Positions 1-5,814 of a stretch of 10,360 nt of DNA are shown piece by piece. The notes under the pieces are model-generated. The model saw only the letters and a program-made list of their open reading frames with translations. It was not told the DNA's origin and searched no databases. Both the position numbers and the translations under genes were made by a program. This DNA is from Lachnospiraceae bacterium (GTDB lineage Bacteria; Bacillota; Clostridia; Lachnospirales; Lachnospiraceae): NCBI GenBank assembly GCA_017958465.1, contig JAGDCQ010000071.1, positions 1 through 10,360 on the forward strand. Direction: 5' to 3'. How positions within the stretch are numbered: position 1 is the stretch's first letter; the number at the start of each line of letters is the position of its first letter.

Positions 1-382
1 CATACCAGCTGCCGCCAAAGGTGGCATTCAGAGCGTCGTTAACTTCTACCATTTCCGTGGAATAATACTCGCCCCACATTCCGGGGGTCATTGACATCAG
101 TTTGAAAAGGCCGCAGACAAGCAGGTTGATGGCAAGGGCAAGAATTGATATCTTTACCGCAGGCTTCGGTCCAAAGTGCTTGCAGATCATATCCATGCAC
201 AGGAACGAGATCCAGCTGAGTGTAAAGCCGCAGTCCAGCGCAAGCCATGGCGTTGAGAACAGCTCTTTGTTGGCCAGCAGGTTCATTGCTATGACGCTGA
301 CAACAAAAAGTGTGATATTAAGAGAAGGGATGCTTCTGAGAAGGACCTTATAGTCCTTCAGTTCACGTTTGATAAAACTCAT
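1..382 (-). CDS. VUT-family transporter, putative queuosine-precursor uptake protein (3' part lies outside the window)
   Basis: The reading frame starts at ATG 382 and runs off the left edge after 127 codons, so only the N-terminal half is visible. The protein begins MSFIKRELKDYK and has hydrophobic membrane segments at about residues 22-37, 45-65 and 76-97, followed by a polar loop with PGMWGEYYS. The segment WLALDCGFTLSW...MDMICKHFGPK matches my memory of VUT (Vut_1, YhhQ/QPTR-like) proteins, inner-membrane carriers for queuine, preQ0 or preQ1. An AAAGGAAG ribosome binding site lies about nine bases before the ATG. The gene has its own sigma-A promoter and a folded leader that would suit preQ1 control. 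Family assignment is fairly sure; the exact substrate is inferred. Confidence 0.75.
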   Translation of the reverse strand, partial: MSFIKRELKDYKVLLRSIPSLNITLFVVSVIAMNLLANKELFSTPWLALDCGFTLSWISFLCMDMICKHFGPKPAVKISILALAINLLVCGLFKLMSMTPGMWGEYYSTEMVEVNDALNATFGGSWY

Positions 383-389
383 GATTCTT

Positions 390-444
390 TTCTTCCTTTG
401 GTTTTAATATTTTACAAGCAGGATATCGGACCCGAACTGCTTGT
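390..444 (-). promoter_or_regulatory. Leader hairpin, candidate class-I-like preQ1 riboswitch
   Basis: The leader RNA forms a perfect 8-bp stem, ACAAGCAG (444-437) with CTGCTTGT (421-414), closing a 15-base loop that starts UUC and ends in C. An A-rich tail (AAAAUAUUAAAACC) follows and runs straight into the AAAGGAAG ribosome binding site. The loop bases GGU can pair with ACC in the tail to make an H-type pseudoknot. Class-I preQ1 riboswitches have the same plan: short stem, U first and C last in the loop, A-rich tail crossing the stem, and a pseudoknot beside the ribosome binding site. The tail here is longer than in the B. subtilis type but so is the stem. The gene downstream is of the type these switches control. 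A simple repressor operator is the alternative. Confidence 0.42.
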
Positions 445-461
445 GTTACTTTAGCCTGACA

Positions 462-490
462 AGAATACACTCTTCTCGGGCTTTTGTCAA
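462..490 (-). promoter_or_regulatory. Sigma-A promoter of the VUT transporter gene
   Basis: Read on the minus strand, a perfect -35 TTGACA (490-485) is followed by a 17-base spacer and a -10 TATTCT (467-462). Transcription would begin near 455, giving a leader of about 70 bases that starts just before the hairpin at 444-414. Confidence 0.75.
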
Positions 491-534
491 CAGATAAATT
501 TTTGTCGCCGCCATACAGCAATACAGCAAAGAGT

Positions 535-555
535 TACGGTCGCTGCCTCGCAAGG
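535..555 (+). repeat. Left terminal inverted repeat
   Basis: Reverse complement of 1071-1091 with one mismatch, at 548 (T here, where perfect pairing with T1078 would need A). The match fades on both sides of the 21 bases, as expected for a discrete terminal repeat. Confidence 0.65.
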
Positions 556-562
556 ATACTAT

Positions 563-590
563 GAAAGCCGGGTGTTCAATCCCGGCTTTC
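563..590 (+). terminator. Perfect 10-bp hairpin, possible terminator
   Basis: GAAAGCCGGG (563-572) pairs perfectly with CCCGGCTTTC (581-590) around an 8-base loop. In the plus direction TTATT follows, a weak U-tract; in the minus direction there is none. No plus-strand gene lies upstream, so it may belong to the repeat element or shield the VUT promoter from read-through. Confidence 0.4.
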
Positions 591-599
591 TTATTGCAT

Positions 600-807
600 G
601 AGCACGCCTGCGGTTCGAGATATCCCCTTGCACTACGGCTCGTTTCCTGTTCGTCGCAAGCCGCTTTTTCGCTCAGCTTTCCTCGCTCTCGGGCCATGCC
701 CTCGTTCGCTGCGCGAACCGCTCGCCGCTTCGCTGCGAGCTTGCTCCTCCGACGGAAGCCTCGCTCGTGTTCGTGCGGCGGGGTATCTCGCCCGCAGGCT
801 TTTGCTC
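600..807. repeat. Inverted-repeat unit with ~20-bp arms around a CTCG/TCGC-rich centre
   Basis: GCCTGCGG-tt-CGAGATA-t-CCCC (606-627) is complementary to GGGG-TATCTCG-c-CCGCAGGC (780-799), with an extra GAGCA/TGCTC match just outside (600-604 and 803-807). The enclosed ~150 bases are rich in TCGC and CTCG and contain smaller hairpins such as GTTCGC-TGC-GCGAAC. It looks like a foldable repeat, not coding DNA. Confidence 0.55.
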
Positions 808-956
808 CCACACCGTGAAAAAGCAGAACAGAGCAACCACGCAACCACGGGGACGTTTCTCCGGTAGCTTTCCCGACCATACATAAGAATGAAAAAGTGA
901 GGGAGCGGGCCCGCAATGGTTGTTTGCGGGGATATGTCGGTAGCCGGTACTTAACG

Positions 957-1013
957 AAAAAGGGTTATGCATAGTTACTTGAAACACAAGTATACTATAG
1001 GCATAACCCTTTT
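957..1013 (-). terminator. Strong core hairpin, likely terminator behind the DUF4956 operon
   Basis: Three helices stack: AAAAGGGTTATGC (958-970) with 1001-1013, ATAGT (971-975) with 994-998, and TACTTG (976-981) with 987-992, loop AAACA. This gives 24 base pairs with only a T993 bulge and an AG bulge at 999-1000. On the minus strand the stem ends in a run of U; on the plus strand it ends in UUUU, so it could stop transcription both ways. It lies about 90 bases after the DUF4956 stop. Confidence 0.6.
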
Positions 1014-1070
1014 GAGTTTAGTACCGCTGCGTTAAGCCGACAATAAGGCGCGAGCCGGCCCCGCGAACAA

Positions 1071-1091
1071 CCTTGCGTGGCAGCGACCGTA
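1071..1091 (-). repeat. Right terminal inverted repeat
   Basis: Partner of 535-555 at 20 of 21 positions. It ends only 12 bases before the stop codon of the DUF4956 gene at 1104-1106, so the putative insertion sits immediately behind that gene without cutting it. Confidence 0.65.
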
Positions 1092-1103
1092 TTTTATGTA
1101 TTC

Positions 1104-1778
1104 TTACAGCTGCCCCTGCGTCTCGGTGTACGGCAGCACCGCAACCTCAACGTTTCCGTTCTTTGTGCGGATCTCATCGATAAAGGCCTTCTCCTCGGAA
1201 GGATTCTTGAAGCGGATCTTGAAGGAAAGCCTGAACATCGAACCCATACCTGTGGTCTTAACGCCGACGCTCTCAAAACTCTTAAGATAATGCTTGAAAA
1301 TATCATCAAAGGTACCGCTGTATTCCAGCGATTCCGGGATCGTAACCCTAAGGAGCCTTGTGGCATTCATACTCTTGTGCTCGAAAATAGGGAGCGTTGA
1401 AAACAGGAAATACATAACCGCAAGCCCGAGAAGAATCGCAACTCCGTAGCCCACATAACCCATACCGAAAGCGATGCCGGAGGCCATTCCCATAAGGAGT
1501 GCCGCGATCTCGTCGGCCGTTCCCTGCGCGGAACGGAAGCGGATAAGGCTGAAAGCACCGCCGATAGCGACACCGACGCCGATATTGCCGTTCACGAAGG
1601 TGATCACAACAGCCACAGCAAGCGGAACAATGGCAGTTACAAGGAAAAACCTCTTAGTGGCCTCTACCCTGAAGGACATGATCCAGGAATAAACAAGGCC
1701 GGAAACCAGGGCTACCACAGCCATCAGAAAGAATTGTCCGGTAGTTACCCCGGTTGCAGAATAAATTGAATCAAACAT
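1104..1778 (-). CDS. DUF4956 membrane protein, partner of the VTC-domain protein
   Basis: 224 residues from ATG 1778, chosen because GGAGG lies seven bases upstream; an in-frame upstream extension would cover the end of the VTC gene and has no site. Four membrane segments are seen at about 16-34, 44-62, 91-108 and 112-128. The segment GAFSLIRFRS (74-83), between the second and third, is the hallmark of DUF4956. A soluble C-terminal domain of about 90 residues (135-224) follows and probably faces the cytosol. The family is of unknown biochemical role but commonly sits beside VTC-domain genes; here the stop of the VTC gene is only two bases from this start, so the two are translated together. 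I infer a membrane partner of the polymerase, perhaps in polymer export. A palindrome-rich stretch with a terminator follows. Confidence 0.85.
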   Translation of the reverse strand: MFDSIYSATGVTTGQFFLMAVVALVSGLVYSWIMSFRVEATKRFFLVTAIVPLAVAVVITFVNGNIGVGVAIGGAFSLIRFRSAQGTADEIAALLMGMASGIAFGMGYVGYGVAILLGLAVMYFLFSTLPIFEHKSMNATRLLRVTIPESLEYSGTFDDIFKHYLKSFESVGVKTTGMGSMFRLSFKIRFKNPSEEKAFIDEIRTKNGNVEVAVLPYTETQGQL

Positions 1779-1780
1779 AA

Positions 1781-2536
1781 TTAACCTCCAAATTGAGCAT
1801 TGCTCCTGACTTTTAGTATCTGTTGCCTGTATGCCTCTCCGTACTTGGAAAAGCTGCCCTTGTATATCTTCCCTGAGGAAAGGATATCCGTGAGCCACAG
1901 AGGCATAGCCTCCTGAACTTTGATCTCGAGGATCGCACCGCCTTCAGGCAAAAGCGAGATACCATCCATAGATGTTGTAAGATCAAGGTTTTCCATTCTG
2001 TACCTTGGGTTTTCATCTATAGTCAGACGAAGGTCCCCACCCGGTTCAAAATACGCAGTTCTGTCATAGATTATAAGGCACGAGGGAACCAGCGTTCTGT
2101 AATAGTCCCTGAATGTCTTTATCTCGTTGTTGATCTGGCCTCCGGAACAGATATCGCCTTCACCCTCGAAAAACTTGTTCACAAGAGGGATCGTGCTCTT
2201 GACACGCCGCTTATATACTATTCCGTATGCCTTTCGTTTAAGCTCCAGGAACACCGGCGAATCCTCTGTGGCAAGCCCGTAGGACCGAAGCCGTATCTTT
2301 TCTTTGAATTCCGGTTTTTCCACGGATTCCCGGATCAGCCGGTAGCTCGGGGTATCGTAATACAGCGATGCTATCGATGTCTTCCCGAACTGATCCACTT
2401 CCATATGCCCTTTCAGGGCCTCGCGGATGTACCTTACGCCATCCGCGTCCAAAACATATTTAAGCTCATAGCGCTTCATGGCAAGAATAGGATTATCCTT
2501 ATTCGTTGTGGTCGGCGCTGTGGGGGACTGATACAT
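1781..2536 (-). CDS. VTC-domain polyphosphate-polymerase-like protein
   Basis: 251 residues. The VTC domain fills residues 20-245 with the expected order of charged tunnel strands: KRYELKY (21-27), SLYYDT (57-62), EKIRLRSYG (79-87), VFLELKRK (95-102), VYKRR (107-111), IYDRTAY (156-162), LRLTID (169-174), ILEIK (202-206) and SKYG (230-233). In yeast Vtc4 this fold makes polyphosphate from ATP inside a basic tunnel; bacterial stand-alone versions carry the same Arg/Lys and Glu residues, but their product is less settled. There is no membrane segment, so it is cytosolic and may dock to the DUF4956 protein. The start at 2536 is preferred over the internal ATG 2479 because AAGGGGGTG precedes it. 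It begins 12 bases after the kinase-like gene. Polyphosphate synthesis is an inference from family. Confidence 0.85.
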   Translation of the reverse strand: MYQSPTAPTTTNKDNPILAMKRYELKYVLDADGVRYIREALKGHMEVDQFGKTSIASLYYDTPSYRLIRESVEKPEFKEKIRLRSYGLATEDSPVFLELKRKAYGIVYKRRVKSTIPLVNKFFEGEGDICSGGQINNEIKTFRDYYRTLVPSCLIIYDRTAYFEPGGDLRLTIDENPRYRMENLDLTTSMDGISLLPEGGAILEIKVQEAMPLWLTDILSSGKIYKGSFSKYGEAYRQQILKVRSNAQFGG

Positions 2537-2548
2537 TAGCGCACCCCC

Positions 2549-3772
2549 TTAAAGATCTATGGCAAGCACAAATGAGCTGTTCTCCACTTTTGCGTGTACT
2601 CTGCCGTTGTGCATGTCTATCACATTTTTCACTGAAGGAAGCCCAAGACCTGCGCTCCCTTCCAGGGCGTTTTCAAGCGTTACGAAGCGGTCAAAGGCCT
2701 GATCGTAGCCGCCGTCCGCAAGGCTTGTGTCGTTTCTGAACTCCAGCTTTATGCGCCCGTTCTGTGACTTGAGCGAAACAGAGGCCTTTGTTTCGGCGTA
2801 TTTCAGGATATTCTCCGTGATCTCGCCGAAGGCCTTTTCAAAGGCTGCCTCATCCCCGGTAAAGCTTGCGTTGTCAAGATCCGTGGTGAGCTCTACCCCG
2901 GCCTGCGAAAGACGTTCAGCGTTCTTTTCAAGGACACGCTTCAGAGTCTCGCTTATGGCGAAGGACTGATGCGCGGGTTTATCCTCATCAAACATCCTCA
3001 GCGCGCCCACATTCCTTACGAGCATTGTCATCTTGTTTACCTGACGGTGGACTGACCTTGTCTGCTCCGAGGGACCGTTCTCACGCTCTATGATCTCTAT
3101 GTCGGCGTTGATGACCGTGAGGGGAAGCTTGAACTCCTGCTCTGCAGCGGCAATGAACTTGCGCTGCTTCCTGTCTGCCTCCTCAAGCGGGGCAAACAGC
3201 TTTTTGCTCACAAGCCTCAGTATCACGAAGCTCAGGATCGTTCCAAGCGCTGTTCCGCAAAGAGAGTAGATCAGGATCCTGTAAGCCGAGAGCATTTCCC
3301 TGCCCTGGTCGATCACTGTTACAAATGTCACGCCATCGCGCTTCAAAACCCTGTATCTGTATGTTCCGCGGGTCCAGCCCGTGGATTCCTTTTTCAGGGA
3401 TCTTGCCCATTCAACGGCTGCATCCATCTCCACCGCAGAGATCCTGTAAGCAAGCATCGTTGAGTTGCCGTCCTTGTCGAAGGAAACGGTAAAATAGCGG
3501 AGCGAATTCAAAGTTTCCGGAGAATCCGGACCCATAGGGCCAAGTCCCTTTTTATCGAAGTTCCAGTCGCCCTGCGACGGATCCCCGCCCTGGTTCGAAG
3601 GGACAGCGCCGTCCGGTCCAAAGGAAGCTCTTATGATCTTTTCCGTCAGCTTGTCGGCGTCGTCTGCCGCCGTGGAAAAGATCAGGATATTTATGATGCC
3701 AAGCAGTATCACCAGCGATGCAAAGACCGCAAGCACTGCATACAGCACAAATTTTCTTCTTGTTTTTTTCAT
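2549..3772 (-). CDS. Degenerate sensor histidine kinase, phospho-accepting His replaced by Gln
   Basis: 407 residues with the plan of a membrane sensor kinase: membrane helix 9-33, extracellular region 34-164 rich in Gly/Pro/Asp, second helix 165-187, dimerisation helix from about 200 and an ATPase domain from about 300 to 407. The dimerisation motif, usually GHELKTPL or SHELRTPL, reads AEQEFKLPLTVI (210-221): the phospho-accepting His is Gln212, codon CAG, and Thr216 is Leu. The ATPase domain keeps the N-box Asn321 (TENILKYA), an FRND segment (345-348), an F-box AFDRF (359-363) and a glycine lid GSAGLGL (372-378). ATP binding is therefore plausible while His phosphorylation is not. It overlaps the receiver gene upstream by four bases (ATGA), with GAGGT before its start. 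I read it as an ATP-sensing or allosteric pseudokinase. A sequencing error would need checking. Confidence 0.85.
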   Translation of the reverse strand: MKKTRRKFVLYAVLAVFASLVILLGIINILIFSTAADDADKLTEKIIRASFGPDGAVPSNQGGDPSQGDWNFDKKGLGPMGPDSPETLNSLRYFTVSFDKDGNSTMLAYRISAVEMDAAVEWARSLKKESTGWTRGTYRYRVLKRDGVTFVTVIDQGREMLSAYRILIYSLCGTALGTILSFVILRLVSKKLFAPLEEADRKQRKFIAAAEQEFKLPLTVINADIEIIERENGPSEQTRSVHRQVNKMTMLVRNVGALRMFDEDKPAHQSFAISETLKRVLEKNAERLSQAGVELTTDLDNASFTGDEAAFEKAFGEITENILKYAETKASVSLKSQNGRIKLEFRNDTSLADGGYDQAFDRFVTLENALEGSAGLGLPSVKNVIDMHNGRVHAKVENSSFVLAIDL

Positions 3773-4122
3773 TGTCTGACCTCACAACCCATTACTTTTT
3801 TGATAACCCCTTTCAGTTCCCGCGGGGAGAAGGGCATTATCAGATATTCCGAAACATTTGCCACAGCCTCTTTGTCCTTTGGCTTGGAATCCAAAAGCAG
3901 GATGACCGGTATCTGCTTTTGTTTGCAGAAAGCCCGGATCTGCGCACTGTCCACCCGCGGAACATCATGGCTTAAGATCATAAGGTCAGGCCGTCCGTCC
4001 AGGAGTTTTGAAAGAACAAAAGTCCCATCGAAGGCTTTTTCCACCTCGTTGCCGCCCTCGCTTAACAGGATCCCGTAAGCCGAAAGGAGATCCCTGTCAG
4101 GGGATGCAAACAATATTTTCAT
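3769..4122 (-). CDS. Stand-alone pseudo-receiver (response-regulator-like) protein lacking the phosphorylation site
   Basis: 117 residues from ATG 4122, preceded by GGAGG six bases upstream; the earlier in-frame ATG at 4149 has no such site. The protein follows a CheY-type receiver throughout (MKILFASPD, DGTFVL, PDLMIL, IPVILLL, EYLIMPFSPREL) and has no output domain. All canonical site residues are changed: the acidic pair is Ser7-Pro8, the phospho-accepting Asp is Ser51 (codon AGC, in PDLMILSHDVP), the switch Thr/Ser is Leu77, and the Lys before PF is Met96. Asp53 is nearby but two positions off. Phosphorylation in the normal way is not expected. Its stop overlaps the kinase-like gene start, so the two are made together and probably bind each other. 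A role as a partner or adaptor is inferred. Confidence 0.85.
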   Translation of the reverse strand: MKILFASPDRDLLSAYGILLSEGGNEVEKAFDGTFVLSKLLDGRPDLMILSHDVPRVDSAQIRAFCKQKQIPVILLLDSKPKDKEAVANVSEYLIMPFSPRELKGVIKKVMGCEVRQ

Positions 4123-4153
4123 TGTGATCCTCCATACCTTGCAAAGCAAACGC

Positions 4154-5626
4154 TTACGCGTTCCTTCGCTTTTTATCTGTTTTTTCTATTGTCTCAACGG
4201 CTTTCTTCCCCGCCGACGCAGCCATAGGAAGGCCTCCCGGCGATGTCTGCCACTGAGTGGCAAGGAAAAGATTCTTCACTTTCTTTACCCTGCTGCCTAT
4301 TGAAACAGGCGCTTTCCCAGCCGGCATCACGAAGGACATAAATGAGCCTATCTCGGAGCCAACGTAGCGCGCGTAACTTGCCGGGGTCCAGGCATCAAGC
4401 TCTGTAAGCTTACCTTTAAGCGCAGGCACCTGCCTTTCCACAAGCTCAAGCTGAGCAGCTTTGAGCTGATCCTTCTTTGCCCTGTAGGCAGCCCTGTTCT
4501 TTGCAAGTGCCACAAGCCCCTTTGAATTGTCCTCATCCATATAGATCATAGTCTGGATGATGTTCCTGCCCTCCGGCGAATACTTCTTTTCGTGTGAGAA
4601 CTCACGTACTATGCAGCTTTTAGCCTTAAGCACCGGCTGAAGGTCTTCGGGGATATCCACCACAAGCGTGCCCTTGAAAGGAACGTCCGCCGCATCCACC
4701 GCGAATGCAGCGTGGATCGAAGAGAAACGCTTGAAAGCCTTGGACTCATAGATCTTCTTAAAAGGCCTTGGAAGCTTGATATCGAGCAGTTTGCCAAAGA
4801 GCATCTTCGGATCGAAGGTAACTATTATCCTGTCGGCCTTGATGGTGTCGCCATCCTCAAAAGTGACGGAAGTAGCCAAGTTATCCTCAACATTGATCTT
4901 GCTGGCCTTTTTCCTTGTAAGGAGCCTGCCTCCGAGGCTCTTGAAACGCTCTATCATGTGCTCCGCCATAGCAAAGGAACCGCCCTCCGGCAGGTCCCCG
5001 TTGTTGCCGCAATAGGTGGCCGCAACAAAGGCAAAGGCAGCCATGGAAAAGTCCGGACCCATAAGGGATGAAAAGAACTCCTTAAGGAGCGGGTGGTGGA
5101 ACTTTTCACCGTACTCCACTACCGACATGCGGTTAAAGTACAGAATTGAAGCCAAAGACGCCATTTTATTAAAGATGTTGCCCGACTCGTTATGCTTTTT
5201 CCCGCCGATGCCGTTTATGAACATGATGTTCTTCACGGAACGCCTGAATTTCCTGATCCTGCGGGCGTCTTTCGGCGACAGTTCCAGCATCTCCTTTGCC
5301 GTTTTGTCTATAGATCTCCACAGCGACAGGGACTGTCCGTCCTTTTCATAGCAATAAAGGGCTTCATTCTTTACAACCTTTATCCCGTCGCCAAGAGCGC
5401 CGAGCTCTTCCCACATCTTATAAAGACCGGAGTTTTTGTTGGTCCCGGTAAGCCAGTGGATGCAGTTGTCGATGTGGAAACCGTTCCTGTTCCAGCCTGT
5501 AAGGTTGCCGCCGGCAATATTGTGCTGCTCTGCTATCGTGACACGGTATCCCTTTTTCAGGGCAAAAATCCCGGCGGAAAGCCCGGCAACACCGCCGCCA
5601 AGTATCAGTATCTCTTTTTCACGCAT
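4154..5626 (-). CDS. FAD-dependent oxidoreductase of the phytoene-desaturase/amine-oxidase superfamily
   Basis: 490 residues, typical length for CrtI-like flavoproteins. The N-terminus holds the dinucleotide fold ILILGGGVAGLSAGIFALKK (6-25) ending in an acidic E33 that would bind the ADP ribose, then a second glycine patch AGGNLTGW (38-45). The C-terminus has the matching flavin-closing motif NLFLATQWQTSPGGLPMAASAG (about 452-473). A middle region (about 130-230) is hydrophobic and likely shapes the substrate pocket. There is no signal peptide. The start has AAGGGA upstream. No phytoene synthase or other carotenoid gene is visible, so carotenoid chemistry should not be assumed; the substrate is unknown. 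It ends 31 bases before the receiver gene and is probably the first gene of that run. A perfect 16-bp palindrome upstream (5706-5721) is a likely repressor site. Confidence 0.8.
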   Translation of the reverse strand: MREKEILILGGGVAGLSAGIFALKKGYRVTIAEQHNIAGGNLTGWNRNGFHIDNCIHWLTGTNKNSGLYKMWEELGALGDGIKVVKNEALYCYEKDGQSLSLWRSIDKTAKEMLELSPKDARRIRKFRRSVKNIMFINGIGGKKHNESGNIFNKMASLASILYFNRMSVVEYGEKFHHPLLKEFFSSLMGPDFSMAAFAFVAATYCGNNGDLPEGGSFAMAEHMIERFKSLGGRLLTRKKASKINVEDNLATSVTFEDGDTIKADRIIVTFDPKMLFGKLLDIKLPRPFKKIYESKAFKRFSSIHAAFAVDAADVPFKGTLVVDIPEDLQPVLKAKSCIVREFSHEKKYSPEGRNIIQTMIYMDEDNSKGLVALAKNRAAYRAKKDQLKAAQLELVERQVPALKGKLTELDAWTPASYARYVGSEIGSFMSFVMPAGKAPVSIGSRVKKVKNLFLATQWQTSPGGLPMAASAGKKAVETIEKTDKKRRNA

Positions 5627-5705
5627 GTCTGTCCCTTCTTTCCGGTTAACAAAATGTCTTGCAAGAACTTCCTGTTTTCCTCAGGTACACATTGATTCTA
5701 CGGTG

Positions 5706-5721
5706 AAAATGTATACATTTT
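5706..5721. promoter_or_regulatory. Perfect 16-bp palindrome, candidate operator of the oxidoreductase run
   Basis: AAAATGTATACATTTT is an exact palindrome 80 bases before the oxidoreductase start. A possible -10 (TAGAAT on the minus strand, 5700-5695) lies just downstream, so a bound repressor would cover the promoter spacer. No clear -35 is seen. TetR-type regulators use sites of this shape; none is encoded here. Confidence 0.4.
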
Positions 5722-5745
5722 GTGAAAAACCTGCGTTTTTCCCGT

Positions 5746-5799
5746 GAAAAAGCAGTCCACGTTCTGTGGGCAAAAAAGCCCGCGTTTTCTGTGAACTGC
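5746..5799 (-). terminator. Terminator of the cyclophilin-GGDEF operon
   Basis: On the minus strand GCAGTTCAC (5799-5791) pairs with GTGGACTGC (5760-5752) over nine positions, one a G-U pair, with an inner GGGC/GCCC helix; UUUUU follows (5751-5747). It begins 16 bases after the GGDEF stop. A smaller stem, GAAAAAC-GCAG-GTTTTTC (5741-5724), lies just beyond and may back it up. Confidence 0.65.
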
Positions 5800-5814
5800 A
5801 ATAAAAACTCTTTG

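Larger units (their letters stand above)
535..1091. mobile_element. Putative non-autonomous (MITE-like) element with 21-bp terminal inverted repeats
   Basis: The 720-base stretch between the VUT start and the DUF4956 stop holds no convincing gene. Its bulk is bounded by 535-555 and 1071-1091, inverted copies that agree at 20 of 21 positions (outer ends TACGGTCGCTGCC and GGCAGCGACCGTA). If the outermost TA on each side is counted as a target duplication, the ends look like insertions at TA dinucleotides, as IS630/mariner-type elements make. Inside are a 10-bp perfect hairpin (563-590), a pair of ~20-base inverted repeats (606-627 and 780-799) and a long imperfect palindrome (879-1101). The open frames here are low-complexity Arg/Ser/Ala-rich strings without ribosome binding sites. 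No transposase is encoded. It could instead be a structured RNA locus. Confidence 0.5.
879..1101. repeat. Long imperfect palindrome, ~220 bases
   Basis: Four blocks on the left are mirrored on the right in the right order: ATACATAA (879-886 with 1094-1101), a 20-base block at 912-931 with 1059-1077, TGTCGG (935-940 with 1037-1042) and CGGTACTTAAC (945-955 with 1016-1026, one mismatch). These lead into the near-perfect core hairpin at 958-1013. The left outer block also folds on itself (CCCGCAA 910-916 with TTGCGGG 924-930). Confidence 0.6.

Noticed and set aside
513..528. Tandem ATACAGCA x2 as a possible CRISPR or variable repeat
   Set aside because: Only two 8-base units without spacers; too short to mean anything on its own, and no CRISPR array is seen in the window.
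569..586. tRNA T-arm look-alike (CCGGG-TGTTCAAT-CCCGG)
   Set aside because: The loop is eight bases, not seven, and no acceptor, D or anticodon arms can be found around it; it is simply the hairpin at 563-590.
446..987. Several overlapping open frames on both strands (for example 446-916 minus and 598-867 plus)
   Set aside because: They lack ribosome binding sites, are Arg/Ser/Ala-rich low-complexity strings, overlap one another on different frames, and fall on palindromic repeats.
1779..1898. Longer start for the DUF4956 protein at 1898
   Set aside because: The extra 40 residues overlap the VTC gene in another frame and do not resemble the family; ATG 1778 has an ideal ribosome binding site.
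4154..5626. Naming the flavoprotein a phytoene desaturase (crtI)
   Set aside because: The superfamily fits, but no carotenoid genes are nearby and members act on many substrates, so no symbol is given.
4712..5747. Plus-strand open frames of 100-170 codons
   Set aside because: They are antisense shadows of the FAD oxidoreductase, without ribosome binding sites or recognisable motifs.
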